Below, piece by piece: positions 1-13,000 of a DNA stretch of 64,000 bases (position 1 is its first letter; every line of letters begins with the position of its first letter). The translations under genes and the position numbers were made by a program. The DNA comes from Branchinecta lynchi (lineage: Eukaryota; Arthropoda; Branchiopoda; Anostraca; Branchinectidae), in contig JAKZAP010000021.1 of NCBI GenBank assembly GCA_023053575.1, positions 9,238,212-9,302,211 on the forward strand, given 5' to 3'. The notes below the pieces were generated by a model. The model was not told the DNA's origin. It saw only the letters and a list, made by a program, of their open reading frames with translations, and searched no databases.

Positions 1-885
1 GAAAACATGTTGAAAACTTCTGTGAAAACTATTTTCCTCCCGGACAAGTAGTTCGCCCGGAATCCGGCCAAAACCGGAAAATTATTAAAAGTTCAAGTTT
101 TATTTTTAGTTGATTAGATATCCGGTTTAGGGGTAAGAAGGGATGGTGAATCCGTGTATGACAATCATCTTTTACCCGGACAGAAAGTGCGACCGAAATC
201 CGACCGGAATTTTTTTTTTATTTGCCGCGTAGCATCTTTTCAGTTCTTCCTGTCCAATATGATTTGGCCAGGTGACTACGCTTCCACTTCCTTTTAAATT
301 ATTTTATATTTTCATTGACCGACCTATATATTTAGCGTCACCTACACTTTCCTCTATATCCACATTTATTTTTTTTTAATATTCTTTCTTATTCCCTCTT
401 TTAGCCCTTATTTCTCATTTTACCATTTTCAACACATCTCTAAAACCTTTTCTTTATTTTTCCTTCCTTAATATCTCCTTTCCTTAAACTTTTCATTCGT
501 TAAAAACTTAATATTTACAAAAATACTATCCCTCGTTATTTTTTTTTTGTAACCAAAAATTTGTTATGAGTTAAATTTTTATTTGAAGTTGATTAGTTGT
601 TCAATATTGGGGAAAGAAGATACGCCTAGCTCGTGTTTGAGCTTTCTTTTTTCGCCGGACAAGTAGTTCAAAACAGATCTGGCTTGTAGGGGTAAACACA
701 CATGCTGACTCCATATCTGAACTTGGTTTTCTCAGATGATTAACTATTTGGCGTTAATCTGTTTCTGAATTTTAACAGTAAAAATGTTCAAGGAGTCTGG
801 GGAAGACTGGTTCTGGCAAAGACAAGACCTAATTGTCTGGATTAAATATTGAATTTTTGGGATCCCATCGAAACCTTTGGTCTTG
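1..885 (+). repeat. C-family element, left end cut by window
   Basis: It shares with the copies at 36, 45 and 48 kb the monomer with a CCGGACAAGTAGTTCGCCC core. It ends in the family's right terminus, TTTTTGGGATCCCATCG (855-871), followed by the shared tail to 885. A non-homologous AT-rich stretch sits at about 240-560. Confidence 0.75.
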
Positions 886-952
886 TTGTTATTACGCGCA
901 GACGATGTTGGGATCGGATCTTCTTATGTTTTTCATTTCAGCTGCTTCTGCT

Positions 953-1096
953 ATGTCCGGCACTGGGAGTGAAACCTCCGAGTCAGAACTGAGACGGGAT
1001 GGAAGTCTATCGAGTCACATCGACGCTGGTAATGCAACTCACAGTTCTCCGACCCAGACACCAATGATCACGAACGTCGTCAGCCTTACCGACGGG
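953..1096 (+). CDS. Zinc-finger gene, exon 1 (first visible)
   Basis: The acceptor tttcatttcag ends at 941, and an ATG at 953 opens 48 codons ending at a GTAAGT donor (1097), phase 0. The segment is Ser/Thr-rich with no fingers. The exon is also open from 942 to the ATG, so either a 5' UTR exon or a further coding exon lies upstream. The start is therefore provisional. Confidence 0.7.
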
Positions 1097-4000
1097 GTAA
1101 GTTGCCATTTTGTCTGATTTAGGGCCGATGGGCGGTCAACAGGAGTCCCTGTCCCTCGGGAATAATGTTCATTGATAATGTTTAATTTTTAATGTTTTCA
1201 GTTTTTAAAGAAAAAAAATACAAATAACCGAAAAAAGCCCCGTAATAATCGTAGCACAAAAACAAAGCTAAACGCTGAATTTAAGAAAAAAATATTTTTT
1301 ATTGTTCTTGTCTAGTCTATAAACATACTTGTGGAATGTATATAAGTATACACTTACGAACACCCTTAGCATAGTCGGTTGAAGGACGGGCACCTCTCCT
1401 ATAAGTATGAAAAAAATGATGAGCTGAACTTATATTTGGTGGTGCAAAAGCACGGTGTTTTGTCGGTGTTTTGCACTGACAAGTATGAATCGCAGTCAGC
1501 TTGGGCTGAAGGAATATCTAGCGGAACTCGGTGACCCCCTCCCGAACGAAGTCCTGGCTGCTCTGTTGGGGCAAGAACACAAGACTTGCCCTCCATGTAA
1601 CAGTAGTTAACGCAGTAGCCACACACGACGACGAATGTCTGATAGGGTTTTCCTGACCTAACTGGTATTCCCCTTACATCCCTCACCAGTTCGATCAAGT
1701 TTTTTTTTCTCGAAACATAATACTCAAAGGACTCGGAACTTACGATAGTAACACGTACTACTTCAGTAGTATTTCCATCCATTCTCGTTCCCGAGATTCC
1801 GCACTTTTTTAGTGTATCCTGTTTTCTCCATTTCACTGATTATCACGCTTGACATGTTGGTTCTCTTTACTTTACGTATCAGGCCCCCGATCATTGTTTC
1901 CGAGAATCTTATTGGTCGGAAGACGGGTTATGTCAAATTTGTCACGTTTGTCATCTAAGGTAAGGTACATGGAAAGAGGCTAAAACATCCGAAGCCGGTT
2001 GCGTAATTTCCTTATCTAATTACGGCTGAACATCTTAGTAGAAACAGTATGTAGTGCGAGATATCCTTTAAAATAGTCATAAGGTATATTTCACATAGGC
2101 TATTATTTGTTACAATTGTTTTTGTTCTATGACTATCGCATATATGTTTTAGTTCTAGGTTAATGTTAATTTTCTTGCGCATGAAATGTTGTGCCGCATT
2201 AATTTGAAATTAGTTAAAATTAATTTTACACGAGGACGCGCCAACATGTGTTACCTTTTATCAAACCGGGACAGAATTGGAGAAGATACAGGTTCTATTT
2301 TACCACCTACTATGCCCAAAAAAGGGAATTGGCCAAAATTGATTTGTAGCCGCGTTTGGAACCGTGGAACGACCTCACATCAGATCAGACAGTATGAATA
2401 CATTCAAAACTTCACTTGCCTTGACCAAATTTTCAAATCAGACGTTTGTAGACCTATTCTAGTTTTACGTCTCTTTTATTGTACTTTTCTTTTACAGTAT
2501 TTTACTTATCTTTGTGTTAATGTTGCTGTGAATATTAAATGTTACTTATGTCCTTTAATTAGTTTCTAACGGCTTGGCTTACTTTAGTCATATGAGTTAA
2601 CAGTCACATTTATTTTCAGGGTGCTCTCTTCCAACCATACACAGATGCCGCGATGAGCACACAGAACCTGACCATAGGATTTACCGTAAATGAGGCGCCA
2701 ATCAGAACAAGGAGCATTAAAAATCCTGCTCGGTACAAAGAAATGTGTCAGCTGAACCCCATCGTCAAGTTCTTTAAGTGTATGGAGGAGAACTGCTCTG
2801 TGACTGTGAACGACCAGGACATTTTTATACGACATTTAAGTCAACATACTAAGGGCACGCAGCATTTAATGTGCTGCTATTGCTTAGCAATGGCTCTTAG
2901 TCCAGGCCAGTTGGCTTCACATATGATCAGTGCTCACGGAAGCTGCAATATTCAATGTCTCCACTGCTTCTACAGAGCCTCTTCGTCAAAACATGCGGCG
3001 GTCCATTCGGTAAGTGAAGGATTCTTTTGTCCGTGTGACCGTCGATGAAATTGCCTGTCCAGTCTTGAAATTGTTGTCACTCAGAGTGTGTTCCACCTTA
3101 CTTACCGTAATTACTACGCATGACGTCAAGAATTTTGGCACCAGGGCTGGAACGCATTTTTAAATTTTCGGAAAATATCACTCCACGGTAGCTCCACGGG
3201 GTAAGGTAAGGCAAATATAAATAAACCTGGTGTTTTTCAAAAGCAACAGACATGCCAGTGACATAAATCGCGTTACAGAGATTCGTAGTTACCGCGCTAC
3301 GCTTGCGAGCATGATAAACAAACAGTTACTATTAGTTACTATTTCGAGAAGGTTGCAACGGTCAGCGTAGTAACTTTTCGTGAGGTTGAAACGGAATTAG
3401 TAACTAATAGCTACTATTGTTAGAAGGGTGGAACACGCTCTCAGACAGGCGAAACCATTTGCGTTAGAGGTTACATCTGTTGCCACACCAGTAACTGATG
3501 AAACCTTTACTAGCCTACATCTACACTAGCACCATTGCTCATACCCAGGGTCATACCCTGGGTCCGGGTCCTGCCCAGATGTTTAAGGCACCATGCCCGA
3601 AAATTGAGGATTTGTATAAGACTGCCACGCTTTCAAATAATTTGCATCATTGTTTACTATCACTCGAGATATACCACAGTAATAGTTGCGTTTTTGCTGA
3701 TACCATGGTATCTGTTACCACGGTCTAAAGTTTTACCAGTTATCGTGGTATCTGATACCACGGTCAAAAGGTGTTTTTGCAGTTATCGTGGTATCTGGCC
3801 AGTTATCGTGGTATCAGATATTCAGATACTACGGTCCGACCGTAGTAACTGGTCGTGGTATCTGAAAAGTCATCTCACTTTCATCAAATTTTGTCAGATT
3901 GGTGAGAAAGAAGTTTCGCAATTAGTGATGTAACTGGATATCTGTTTTTCTATTGGGATGACTTCAAAAGTGCAATTTCGGCAAAAGTTGTTTTTGCAGA

Positions 4001-7000
4001 GCACCGTGTATCAGATACCACGATAACTACAGAAACAACTAATTGCAGATCCAGTTACCGTGGTAACAGATACCATGGTAACAGCAAAAACGCAACTAGT
4101 AAAAAAAACGAAAAAAAATGTAACAGGTGAGAAAGTACACCACACACATCTTCCGTCGCACGTCGTTGCCAACCCATAAGTCGACGTCTTAAAAAATACA
4201 CTTGATGAACATGTTGGAAACGACAAGTATTATTTGCAATTTTCGTAGAGTTTTTGAGAGGCTTGCGCCTTTTTTTGCTACTAATAGTGACAAATTAAGA
4301 TTATGAAGGTGCTGAGATTATATTGCTGAAAGGTTAATAAACAACCGTCAGTTGATACTATCTCAAATCCAGTGTTGTAAGAAAATATTCTACTCTGAAG
4401 CTGAGCGCAATGGCCTGAGCAATTTCTACACGGAAGTAATTTACTATAATTTAATTATCATTAATTTAGGACCTAATTTTCTATAATGTTCATAATAATT
4501 TACTCATGGAAGCTTCTGTTTCTTATCCTGTGGTCTCTTGGATTTGAAAACAGACTCCACAGTTGCATAAGCCAAAAAACAATAAATTAGGTAAAAATAC
4601 GAACTCCTGCTGGGTTGAAAAAATTATCATTATTTTAGTTTAACCGACTTTGTATGAAACCTGATGATTGAATATACAAATCTTAAACTACAACACATCA
4701 GTCAATTCACAAACGATTACATGCATATAAAGCAACTGATCAGGCCTACAAATGTATTAACTGCGATAAAAATTAGGGGATAGAAAATAATAAATAATAT
4801 ACAACAAAAAAGGTTTCGAGTGGAAATATACAGTACAGCATGAAACATTGAATGTCGGGAATAAGAATGGAGGGGATGTTTCGTGAAGTAGAGGTGATTA
4901 GTATTATATGTATGCGGGTCCGTTAACCAGATATACACGAAAGAGCGACAGTTGATCAGAAGTTGTCCGGTGAGAAGACTAGCTAGTGTTTTGACAGTGC
5001 AATGCCTTTAAGCTAAGAAGAAAAAAATCACACGTTATTCAGTAAGCCCATTGAAAAGTGCCCAGCGTTTATATTAGCTACGATATGCCTTCGCATCTAA
5101 TTTTAATTAATTAATTAGTTTTATTCCATGATATCTTTCAACAAAAATAGTGGTGCATCGTCATACGTGGTCGACATAGTCATAAATAATCACATCTCAC
5201 AAAGTATAGCTACAAAAACCCTTCTTTGTAGGTCCGTCCTACCTGCAGGAACCTTCGAAGTTTCCTAACCCCAAACAAGCTTTTCACCTTAAACTTTTCA
5301 ACCAACCAACACTCTCCAAAAATTCGCTCCCCAGATATTTTAACTCTCAACCCATTCAACTTGAAAATTCAGGTTTTGAAAGATCTCACGACCATTTTCA
5401 ACTTCAGTAGAAATCTGAAAGCTGGAAATCTTTCCACATAAAAACGGCTTGTATCCGCTAGAAACAGTCAGCGGCGATCCTTTGGAAAAATAGCTTTAGA
5501 ATTGAATTTGAGGACTTTGAACCATCCTTCTTCAGAAGTTCCTTTGTATTTGTATTATTATTATTCTTCAGAAGTTCCATAGTTTACATATTTCCAGGTT
5601 TTAGTACACGGCGTGGAGCATGGCAAGACGTCAGCATTGGAATAGTTTTGCTTTGTATTTGTATTATTATTATTCTTCCGAAGTTCCATAGTTTACATAT
5701 TTCCAGGTTGTAGTACACGGCGTGGAGCATGGCAAGACGACAGCATTGGAATGTGGTCGATCCCCATATCCTTCAGGATATACGCCAAAGAAGGTGCCTT
5801 CGTCTAGCTGCAACCTCCGCCCGTACCCTTGTGTCGTCGCAGGTTTGTTATTCTTTAATTCAAACAACCGACACTTCCTTCAGACGCCATTACCCAAAAT
5901 CTGCCCTAGCAGTTGTCTTATCCATGTTTGTGTCAATTTTGTTGTGTCTTATCCGCAGAAATATGTTTTTTTTTTTTAAAGTCTGGTACAAGATTGGAAA
6001 CGCATGAACGCTAATTAAACTAACACCCTGGAAAATTCAGTGACGCTATTACGATTTCCCTGGTATTTCTTTGGGTCATTAGTATCCTATCCTTCACCGA
6101 AGAAGAGCTTTTCCTTGACTCTTCTGCCTTCCAACCAATTCGCCTTATTTCAGACAGCGCTTCAAGCGGACAGGTTTCTCCCGCTTTTTGTGTGTTTTTG
6201 ACAATTACACTCAGTGGATTGCAAACATCTCTGTTTTCATCTTTCTTTTTGTCTTTTTCGCTGAGCTATTTTACCATTTACGGCATAACTGGCGCCAAAA
6301 GAACAATTCAGATCTTGGTCAAAGAAAACCTATAGAGCCTACAACATACCTCTTTTTAAAGCACAATATACACTTCTAATGCTTTACTTTATATTAAATG
6401 CTTCACAAATAAACATTTCCGACTTCCTTTCGAAGGCGCTACGAAAATCGGCCGTTTTCTTGTTATCCCTTGTCTTTACCTCTCTGGCATTTCGACGATC
6501 CAAATCTTAGGAGCTGGGATATCGTGGCATGAAATTCAAAAATTCCCAGCAATGCTTGATAGAAAAGGATATATTTGAGATGTCACCAAAGTCAAGCGGC
6601 AGATGCAGTTTACCTGATTGTTCTAGTGCTTCATCAGAAGTCCCATGGCTTAAAGTGCATGTTAAAAGTTTTTCTTTGTGGAATAGTGTTGTGAAGCTTG
6701 ATTAGCTTGCTTTATAAAATGTACCAGAATATGCAATAAGCTTATAAAAATAACATAGCTACAGAAATCATTAAAAAACAAATAACCTCTTCAAATCTGA
6801 ATTATACAAGCTGATTTAGGCATAAAATAAAGATCTACTAAGTATTATAAGAAACATCACTTTTATCTTTGTCCAAGCTAGTAAATTGAGCATGTACTGG
6901 CCCAAAAATTACGCTTTGAAATATCACAGAGAGGAAACTGTTGAAAAAGCTGCGGATCTAGGGGGTAAGCATTGTTCCTAGGTTGTTACAGAGTGGGATT

Positions 7001-10000
7001 TGGGGTAGTTCGATGTGCCCATTGAACTTTAAATTTCGCCACGATGCCTGCTTCTACCGAATTTTGCCCAAAATAGATAGATAGATATCTAACTCATAGC
7101 GCCGACATGGCACTAAATACTTTCAACCATTACATTTAATGTGTTACAATACTTGAATATATACAATTTTTATATAAAAGAAAATAAATCAATTGGAATT
7201 CAGTCATTGTTTGTTAATTTTCTCAATAAAATATGGCACACATGAATTCGAATACCGGTTAGTTCGACATCCAACTGGCACCAGAAGAGTTTGGTGCCGC
7301 GTCCGCCCTGTCGCGGGGGCTAGATCGGGCAGAATTAAATAGGATATTAAAAGTTGGTAGAAGCTTCAGTTATTTATTGCAGGTTCATTTCCTCCAAATC
7401 ACGACCTTCCCGATTAACATTTGTAGCCTGCGTAGTTGTATGATAGTTGTACGAAAAAACTGTGTAATAGTAAAGAATACTATCATTTAATGTGCCTCCG
7501 ACTCGTCCAATCTTAAGCAGTAGTATCTAGTAGCATCCTGTCTTACCATAGTAGCATCCGGTCTTGCTAATAGTAGCATGTAGTAGAATGCAGTAACATG
7601 GTAGCCTTGAAGGAGAAGCATGTAGTAGCATCAGTTAGAACTGCATGCTACTTTTTCATACAACTTCATACTAATATTTTGGGATACATTTTTCATCGGG
7701 TTTTCCCTGATGTTCGACGGCCAGACGAGTACCCTTGCCAAGAAGAGCCGAAATATCGCTGCCTTAAAGTGCCGTAGCTGACGTATCCGTTTTTAGCCAT
7801 TGTCTGAATATAGGATATACTTATGAATGAACGAATTTATTACATACAGCCTGGTATAATAAGGCATTTGCACTGTACATACAGAAAAAAAAGGTAAATG
7901 AACGCGTAACAAGAAATACAGAGGTTACACAAAATCTACAACAACAGCAAAAGATAGATGAACGCAGAACAAGAAATACACAACGAAACACGAAAAGAAC
8001 AATAAATTTACTGCATTAGCGCATTGGACGATGGGCAGGAAGGCGGTTGGATGATTACAGAAGATGTTCACTTGTTTCTTTTAGCTTGACAGTTGGGTTC
8101 AAGATTCTTCATGATTCGGTGACGAGGAAGGTACAGAAGAAAATGGAGATATTTGAAAAACATGAACGCATTCGACTGGTGTAATTTTTCTGAGAATCGG
8201 GTACAAACCAGCGAGGAAAAGCACATGGAGGAGCAACAGCTTGTGTAAATTTTTGCTAAACCTCGTCGGTTGTACCTGGCTCTGTTCGGAACGAGTTTCT
8301 CATAACCCACCCTCGTCGCATTTCAAGTATGAAGCGCAGAATCTGGGGAACGAGTATGGGTGGAGTTACGACAGAAGTAGAATATGTCCTTCAAGGAATC
8401 TGCTTTAATTTCGCTGTCCAAGTGTTGCCCATTTGTTCTTCTTCGCATCTAACCGTTCTTTAAATTACAAGAAAGGCTCACCCCTACCCATCGGATCTTC
8501 GAAGTTATCAGACGAGTGTCTTCGGTGCGAATACCAAGGCAGTTTGTAATCACTTCAGCTGATTTTGAAACATGTGCTCAGATGAATGACTTTCTAGGTG
8601 CTCAGTCAGTGACATCGCTATGCCATAAGATACAAGACCCGATCGCTTGGGTATCACATCTGGTCACGTCGAAACATATTACAGCCAAAGGGAGCACTCT
8701 AACCTGCCCATTCTGCAAAGTTACCGTGTCCCACGTTGGGGAACTTTGTCTGGTAAGTCCAACTGTTAATCAGAGCAAAATAACACTAGGGAGCAGCGCC
8801 AATACCTATAGTAGCGTTTTTGCAGATAGCCTACCATGGTATCTGATACCACGGTCAAAAAGTGTTTTTGTGATTATCGTGGTATCTGGTTAGTTATCTT
8901 GGTATCAGATATTCAGATACCACGGTCCGAACTTGGTATCTGAAAAAAAGTCATCTCCTTTTCATCAAATTTTGTCAAATTGGTGGGAAAGAAGTTTGCC
9001 ACTTAGTGATGTGACTGAATGTCAGTTTTTCTTCTCGGATGACTTCGAAAAGCGCAATTTCGGCAATTGTCGCCTCTGCAAGAGCAACCGTATATCAGAT
9101 ACCACGGCAACTACAAAAACGACTAATTGCAGATCCGGTTACCGTGGTAACAGATACCATGCTGCAAAAACGCAACTTATGCATTCCATGCTTCACAAAC
9201 GGGCCGTAGTCGTAGCGGCGACCATGACGCTTGCGGCATTTAAAGCGAGACAAACTTGCGGGTTTAGAAATTTCTAGTAAAGCTAAGATGCTGTCTGCAG
9301 ACATCGTGGAAATAGGGGAGGTTATATAATTTTTGTTGCTGTGTTCAGAATATGAACTTATTGAAGCCAGCGCTGGTGCAAGATTGATTGAGTTTAGCTA
9401 GGGACGTACTCTATCGCTAGTGTGCTAGTTTCGCTCCTATTCGAGTGTGTCACTCTTGTCAAGTCTTGGCGCTACTCCTTATTGTTATTTTGCTCTGCTA
9501 TTAATTCACTTCACGATATTTCTTGGTAAAAGAAATTTTCGCAGTTCCTTCCATGAAAGTTGCGTTTATGATCTTAATTCTCCTCGCTATTCTCCTCTTA
9601 GTTCTCGTGTTTCGCGTTCTATAACTGTTGAGATGAAGCCAATTCTCCTTTTTTTTTTGCGATTTTGTTGGCGTCGAGAAGGGGGAAAGCTTCGCGATTC
9701 TGCTCAATCGAGAAGTTGCTTCGATAGTCAGTTTTCGATTGTCCTTTCTCCGTTTCCTGATTGGTCAACGAAGGGTGGATCTTCAACTCGTATAAACAGG
9801 TTTTAACGGGTGATAAAGAAGTGTTTTTGTCAAAAGCCAGAATGAGAAGCGAGAATAGCAAAAACGGTAATTTAGACGACGATTGAGAATTGAGAATTTA
9901 GATAAAAAACGCAACCAATGATTTTCTTGATGTTGTATATTAGAAGAAATCCTATTTGTCTGCAGTTGTAATTTGCAGGTAAATTCAAAATAAGATGAAC

Positions 10001-13000
10001 ATAATAAAAAGAATAACCCCCAAGGCTTCATAATTCATAGTGACTGATTTAGTAAGTTTCAGCATTAACCGTCATCGGGGGCACGCGTACAAGCTTGCAA
10101 AATCAAGATTCCACAAGGATGTTTTTAAGTGGGGTTTTGGCAACAGAATTGTTGATCCTTGGAACAGACTTACCGAAGATACGGTTAATGCTGAATCGAT
10201 CAATAGTTTCAAGTGCATTGTTGATGGGATTTTTAACTCTGATCAGTTCGACTACTCAAAATTTCTTAGAGTTATTTAGAGGCGAAAGCCTTTTCCCTTG
10301 CTTTGTATTATTATCATTATAACAAGTTACCAAGACCGTATCCAGGGGGGGGTGGGGTTAGGGGGTTGACCCCCCCCCCCCCCCCCGAAACATACAAAAA
10401 TACTCATTTGTATAGGCTTTTCCCTCTGATCTGTGTCTTTTTTGTACTTTTTTGTGCGACCCGCAGGCACCCCCCCCCCCCCCCCCGAAAGGCCCCCCCC
10501 CCCCCGAAATAGATTCCTGGATACGGGCCTGCAAGTTACATAGGGGTGAATACCTAAAATATAAAGAAATAAGCGAATCTCATCAAACATTGATTTGCTG
10601 AAGCGAAAGCCTTTTTGGTGCAATTATATTATTATATTATTACTATTAGACGGACCTACTGAATAAATTAGTTCTTCCTGCGAATCCCGTGGCAACCTTC
10701 AAAACGCGCGTCCAGGTCCACACCGATCAGCCATAATGCCATGTCAATGTAATAAACCATAAAATTATGACTATTAATTTTAGTGAAAGACAAAAATGCT
10801 CCTCAGCCGGGATTTGAACCCAGGCCCCTCTGCTTACAAGGCAGGCACTCTACCATTTGAGCTACCGAGGGGAATCCCAGACTTCTAAATTGTATCCGAA
10901 TAACTGTTTATGGTTTGGTTTGTCCCTTGTGTAAAGTGTCATCTATGTATTAGTACGACTAAAGTCATAAAACAAGAATTAGGTTGAAAAGAAATCAGGC
11001 TGTCTTGGCGTTTGTTGTCTGTGTAGTACAGTCGAGTTTATTACAGGACGAGAACCACCAAATCTGCTTGACCGTTGTATCGGCTTGGATAGTAAATTGA
11101 ATTGAAAATGGAATTGAAATCGAACGAATTTGAATGAGCGTTTGAAATGAATGATACAGTAGAGGTATGCTTATGTGAACAGTTACTTTAATGTGAACAG
11201 TGCAGTTTTGGGCTAAATGGTAGAATGAAGATTCAAAATATCTATACAGGTGTTTTCAGATGTCCTTAGTTACCTACTTTGGCTAACTGGTAGTTAGCTT
11301 TAGACACAGCAAGTGCATTTATTTCGGGGGTGGGATGCGTGGGTCGTACCTTATATCCATACCGAAAAGTAAAAACAAGAGCTGCAAGCTCATATGGCAC
11401 TTGTAAGTCTGGGTAAGAGGATGAAAGTAGGAATTCTTCAATTCGTGGGTTTATTGTGATTATTTGTAAGCAAAACCCTTGAGATAATGGATCCTTGGAA
11501 ATCACGAGAACGTATCGTTTGGTAATACATTTGGCTGTGATGATGCGCACTTTAGGGGCGCTAGAAATTCATCTGTAATCAAAACTCTTGAAGCAAAATG
11601 TATATTTTAATCAAAAGTATCATTTGTACTTTAAGAAATTCAGTTGTAAGCAAAACCCATGAGGCAAAAATATTCTAATAATGTCAAGTCTCTAATGTTC
11701 AAGTTTCATGGTCCTAGCACATCTTCAAGTACTTTAACTGGGGATCACCGGAATTCCCGACCCCCCTTCCTCCCCCACAGTGCTCGAACCGACCCAGTTC
11801 TGTCACTGATGAATCTAGGGCTTGTGCTTGTTCTTCCCACCAAGGTTTCATCCCAATCGCTCCACTCTTAGCGTGTCACAAGATTTACGGCTCCCCCTCT
11901 GACCCCCCCCCCCCCACACAATAATAGGATCCGGTTCGGACTTCACATGGGACATCCGAGACACGAGGTCTTTCCAAATATCAAGTTTCATTAAGATCTG
12001 ATCACCCGTTCCAAAGTTATACGTACCTCTAGATTTCGGATTCCCCTTCCCTCCACTCCCCCCACGGTGGTCGGATCGGGGAAGTGACTATTAGTTAGTT
12101 TGGTCGGGTCCCTGGTACGCTTGCCAAGTTTCACTGTCCCAGCCCACCTAGAAGTAACTTAACTCCGTGTCACCGGAATTCCGCCCCCCCCCCTCCAAAC
12201 TCCCACCAAAGTGCACGAATCCCGTCCGCTTCTGCCAATGATGTACCTAGGGCTTGTGCTTGTTCCTCTCACCAAGTTTCATCCCGATCCCTCCACTCTA
12301 AGCTTGTCATATGATTTCCGGTCCCCCCTGCGCCCCCCTCCCACATTCATCGGATTCGGTCCGGACTTGAAATGGAACATCTGAGACATGATGTCTCTCC
12401 AAATATCAACTTTCATTAAGATCCGATAACCCGTTCGAAAGTTATGCTTGCCACTAAATTCCGGATTCCGCCTCCCCTCCCTCCCCCCACGATGGTCGGA
12501 TCGGGCAAGTGATTATTTCCAACTTAGTTTGGTCGGGTCCCTAATATGCCTGCCAAGTTTCATCGTCCTAGCATATCTGGAAGTACCCTAACTCGCAAAC
12601 ACCGGACTAACCGACCGACAGACCGACAGAAAAGTGATCGGTATATGGCACTTGGCCAGAAGGCAAGTGCCATAAAAGGGAATAGATTAGAAGTAAAATC
12701 GTATAAAAAAAAAGTTTTGCATGTTTCGGGGGGAGCGTTCGCCCCCCCCTCTCCCTTCCCCCTGTATACTATAACTATACTGAATAGTTATAGTAATAGG
12801 TATATACTATACTGAAATGGAATTCTCATGTTGACTATATTATCCGTAAAACAAATTTTTTAATTAAATCCCTCTCCACCCTTAAATCTTTCGGTTTGGA
12901 TACTAAATGCCTCCTTTGTTATTTTAAAACTTATATCCGTCCTCATTTAGAATATACTTCACCGGTTTGGCATTCTTCTCTTTCTGCAGAACTCTCTGAT

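Noticed and set aside
3498..3933. Plus-strand frames of 76 and 132 codons
   Set aside because: They run into the A-family MITE; the same frames recur at 38.9 kb as part of the repeat.
10303..10623. Gly- or Pro-rich frames on both strands
   Set aside because: Translation of long C/G runs.
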